Source: Metaphire vulgaris
Taxonomy: Eukaryota > Annelida > Clitellata > Crassiclitellata > Megascolecidae
Reading direction: 5' to 3'
Length of the DNA stretch: 64,000 bases
Assembly (NCBI GenBank): GCA_018105865.1
Contig: CM030872.1
Span: forward strand, 5,550,516-5,614,515
Translations under genes and position numbers: made by a program
Part shown: positions 1-64,000 of the stretch, piece by piece
Numbering within the stretch: the stretch's first letter is position 1
Layout of the letters: each line of letters begins with the position of its first letter
The notes under the pieces: model-generated
What the model saw: only the letters and a program-made list of their open reading frames with translations
Database searches by the model: none
What the model was told of the DNA's origin: nothing

Positions 1-1057
1 GGAATTATTACTGTGCTGAATGACAGCGAAGCGAGGTGGTCAATGAGGTTCGCGAACAACGCCGGACACGACATAATGACGGTAGTCGGGATGATGTCGG
101 CTGGTGACGATTTGGCTAGCATAGGACGTGGGACTCCGAAGGGTGTCGGTGCCAGCAAATTATCAAGCCTCGGACTGGAATGTCGCACGTCAGAGCACGT
201 CAGACTGCAACGGGTCTGCATTCTGCGATCGAGTCGTCGCCTAGTGCCCTGTTTTATTCGTCTGATCTTGTCGATGAAGAACTGTGAAAAGCCATTTGAG
301 AGCTAAGTGCAGTCCTCTGATAACAGAACTTCACAGTCTTTTGTGGCGCGAAGTATGTCACATATATCCAGCGATGTCGGGAGTCATTTGCGGCTTAAAT
401 TCTGTCATAATAGAATTGACCTTTTGCTTTGACGATGTCTCTGTTTGCAGCACGACGTGCTTTTCTCTAAGAAGTGTAAGCTAAGTAGTCTTCCGTTGTG
501 CCAGTAGACTTCCGCCTTCTTTCGATTCGACGTCTTATCCTCTTGATCTGAATGGTGGAAGGAGATAGCCGGCGAGTTATTTTATGGGTAGATAGATATC
601 TTCTGCGTGTGATGAGCGGGCAATGACAAGCCACATACGACACTGTCTAGCTGTTCGGCAGAGGATTTGGATGTTTTCTCTGGCTCAGTGAACAAATCCT
701 TCAGTTTCCGAAAACTGCACGTTGACAACTGGCGAATATCTTGGTCATGTGTGTATCGTTGCAATATTATCGTTTTTGTTCTTTTTTAAACATCTAGTAG
801 CATCAAATCATAGAAGTTTAAGGCGTACAATAAAAACATAATTATCTACCTAAGGCAACTTATATAGTTATGTAACAGAGTGAATGCCTAAGTCAAAGGT
901 TTTAATTAAATATTTAAATATATTATTGAATAGTATTACTTGCCATAAACCGTAAGACCATAAAGTTTCGTTATTGTTATTATATTCAATATTGTAACTA
1001 TAAAGAAACCCAAACTTCTAAAAAAATATTTGAAAGACCACGTCAGCATTTACTTAC
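1..1057. other. Intron, no recognised feature
   Basis: The first ~600 bp has balanced composition with short open frames on both strands, none resembling a known family. From 780 to 1050 it is AT-rich. The balanced block may be an old repeat, but I see no end, tail or target duplication. Confidence 0.4.
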
Positions 1058-63829
<62,772 letters not shown>

Positions 63830-64000
63830 CTGAAATACCAAATAATTTAAATGAAATCTGCTTAACCAAACAATATATGCAACTTTCATTCTATTAGTTC
63901 CTATTGTGAAGAATAATTGTCCTGTTCATTTGTAGGCTCTAAAAGTATATTACAATACAAAGATGGAATCAGAATGGAAGCCGTTGACATCAACTACAAT

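Noticed and set aside
13..306. 97-codon plus frame
   Set aside because: No recognisable domain, no codon or splice support, and overlapping frames on both strands; left unassigned.

Overview
The window is animal nuclear DNA. The only host gene I can support runs on the minus strand along its whole length: the middle of a fibrillar-type collagen gene, in 18 small internal exons. Lengths are 54, 99, 108, 162 and 216 bp plus one of 53 bp. Every exon starts with a glycine codon after an AG acceptor, all introns are phase 0, and all donors begin GT. Read right to left from 63829 to 1058 they add up to 1601 bp, about 534 residues and roughly half of a normal ~1014-residue helix. The signal peptide, N-propeptide and C-propeptide lie outside. 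The 54-bp unit architecture, TTAGGG-type motifs and the mix of CR1/L2-like and RTE-like LINEs, hAT, Ginger-like and Helitron-like elements suggest a (probably marine) invertebrate or basal deuterostome. I cannot name the species.

About 61 kb of the gene span is intron, much of it stacked transposable elements. Layout by region: 1-4 kb, four collagen exons, a LINE 3' end and a hAT MITE holding an RTE fragment. 4.8-14.3 kb, a multi-level nest: one CR1/L2-like LINE (called LINE-A) split by a twin-primed RTE element, a tRNA-SINE, a near-complete plus-strand LINE and a near-complete minus-strand LINE. 15-16 kb, two 108-bp exons. 16-23 kb, a tandem-TIR MITE, a Copia relic, then Ginger-like, hAT and Helitron-like elements in series, each flanked by (TA)n. 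23.5-28.8 kb, a hAT element containing a SPIN-like MITE, and a second hAT relic. 29-35 kb, six collagen exons separated by LINE and MITE debris. 36-44 kb, a minus LINE with a ~737-bp pentanucleotide tail, a plus LINE inside it and a 5.8-kb hAT-like element encoding an unplaced protein. 44-53 kb, three exons, MITEs, a hAT relic, a Mutator-like and a mariner-like MITE and long trinucleotide arrays. 53.6-64 kb, three exons, a 773-bp hAT element with a BED-finger ORF, and more LINEs.

No bacterial-type gene, CRISPR array, rRNA or functional tRNA gene was seen. The most informative observations are exact target-site duplications that define many elements and their order of insertion, two exact local templated copies (114 bp inverted, 59 bp direct), a frameshifting 53-bp collagen exon, and a collagen splice acceptor made entirely of (TA)n. 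Family names rest on motif recognition without database search. Splice sites and target-site duplications were read directly.
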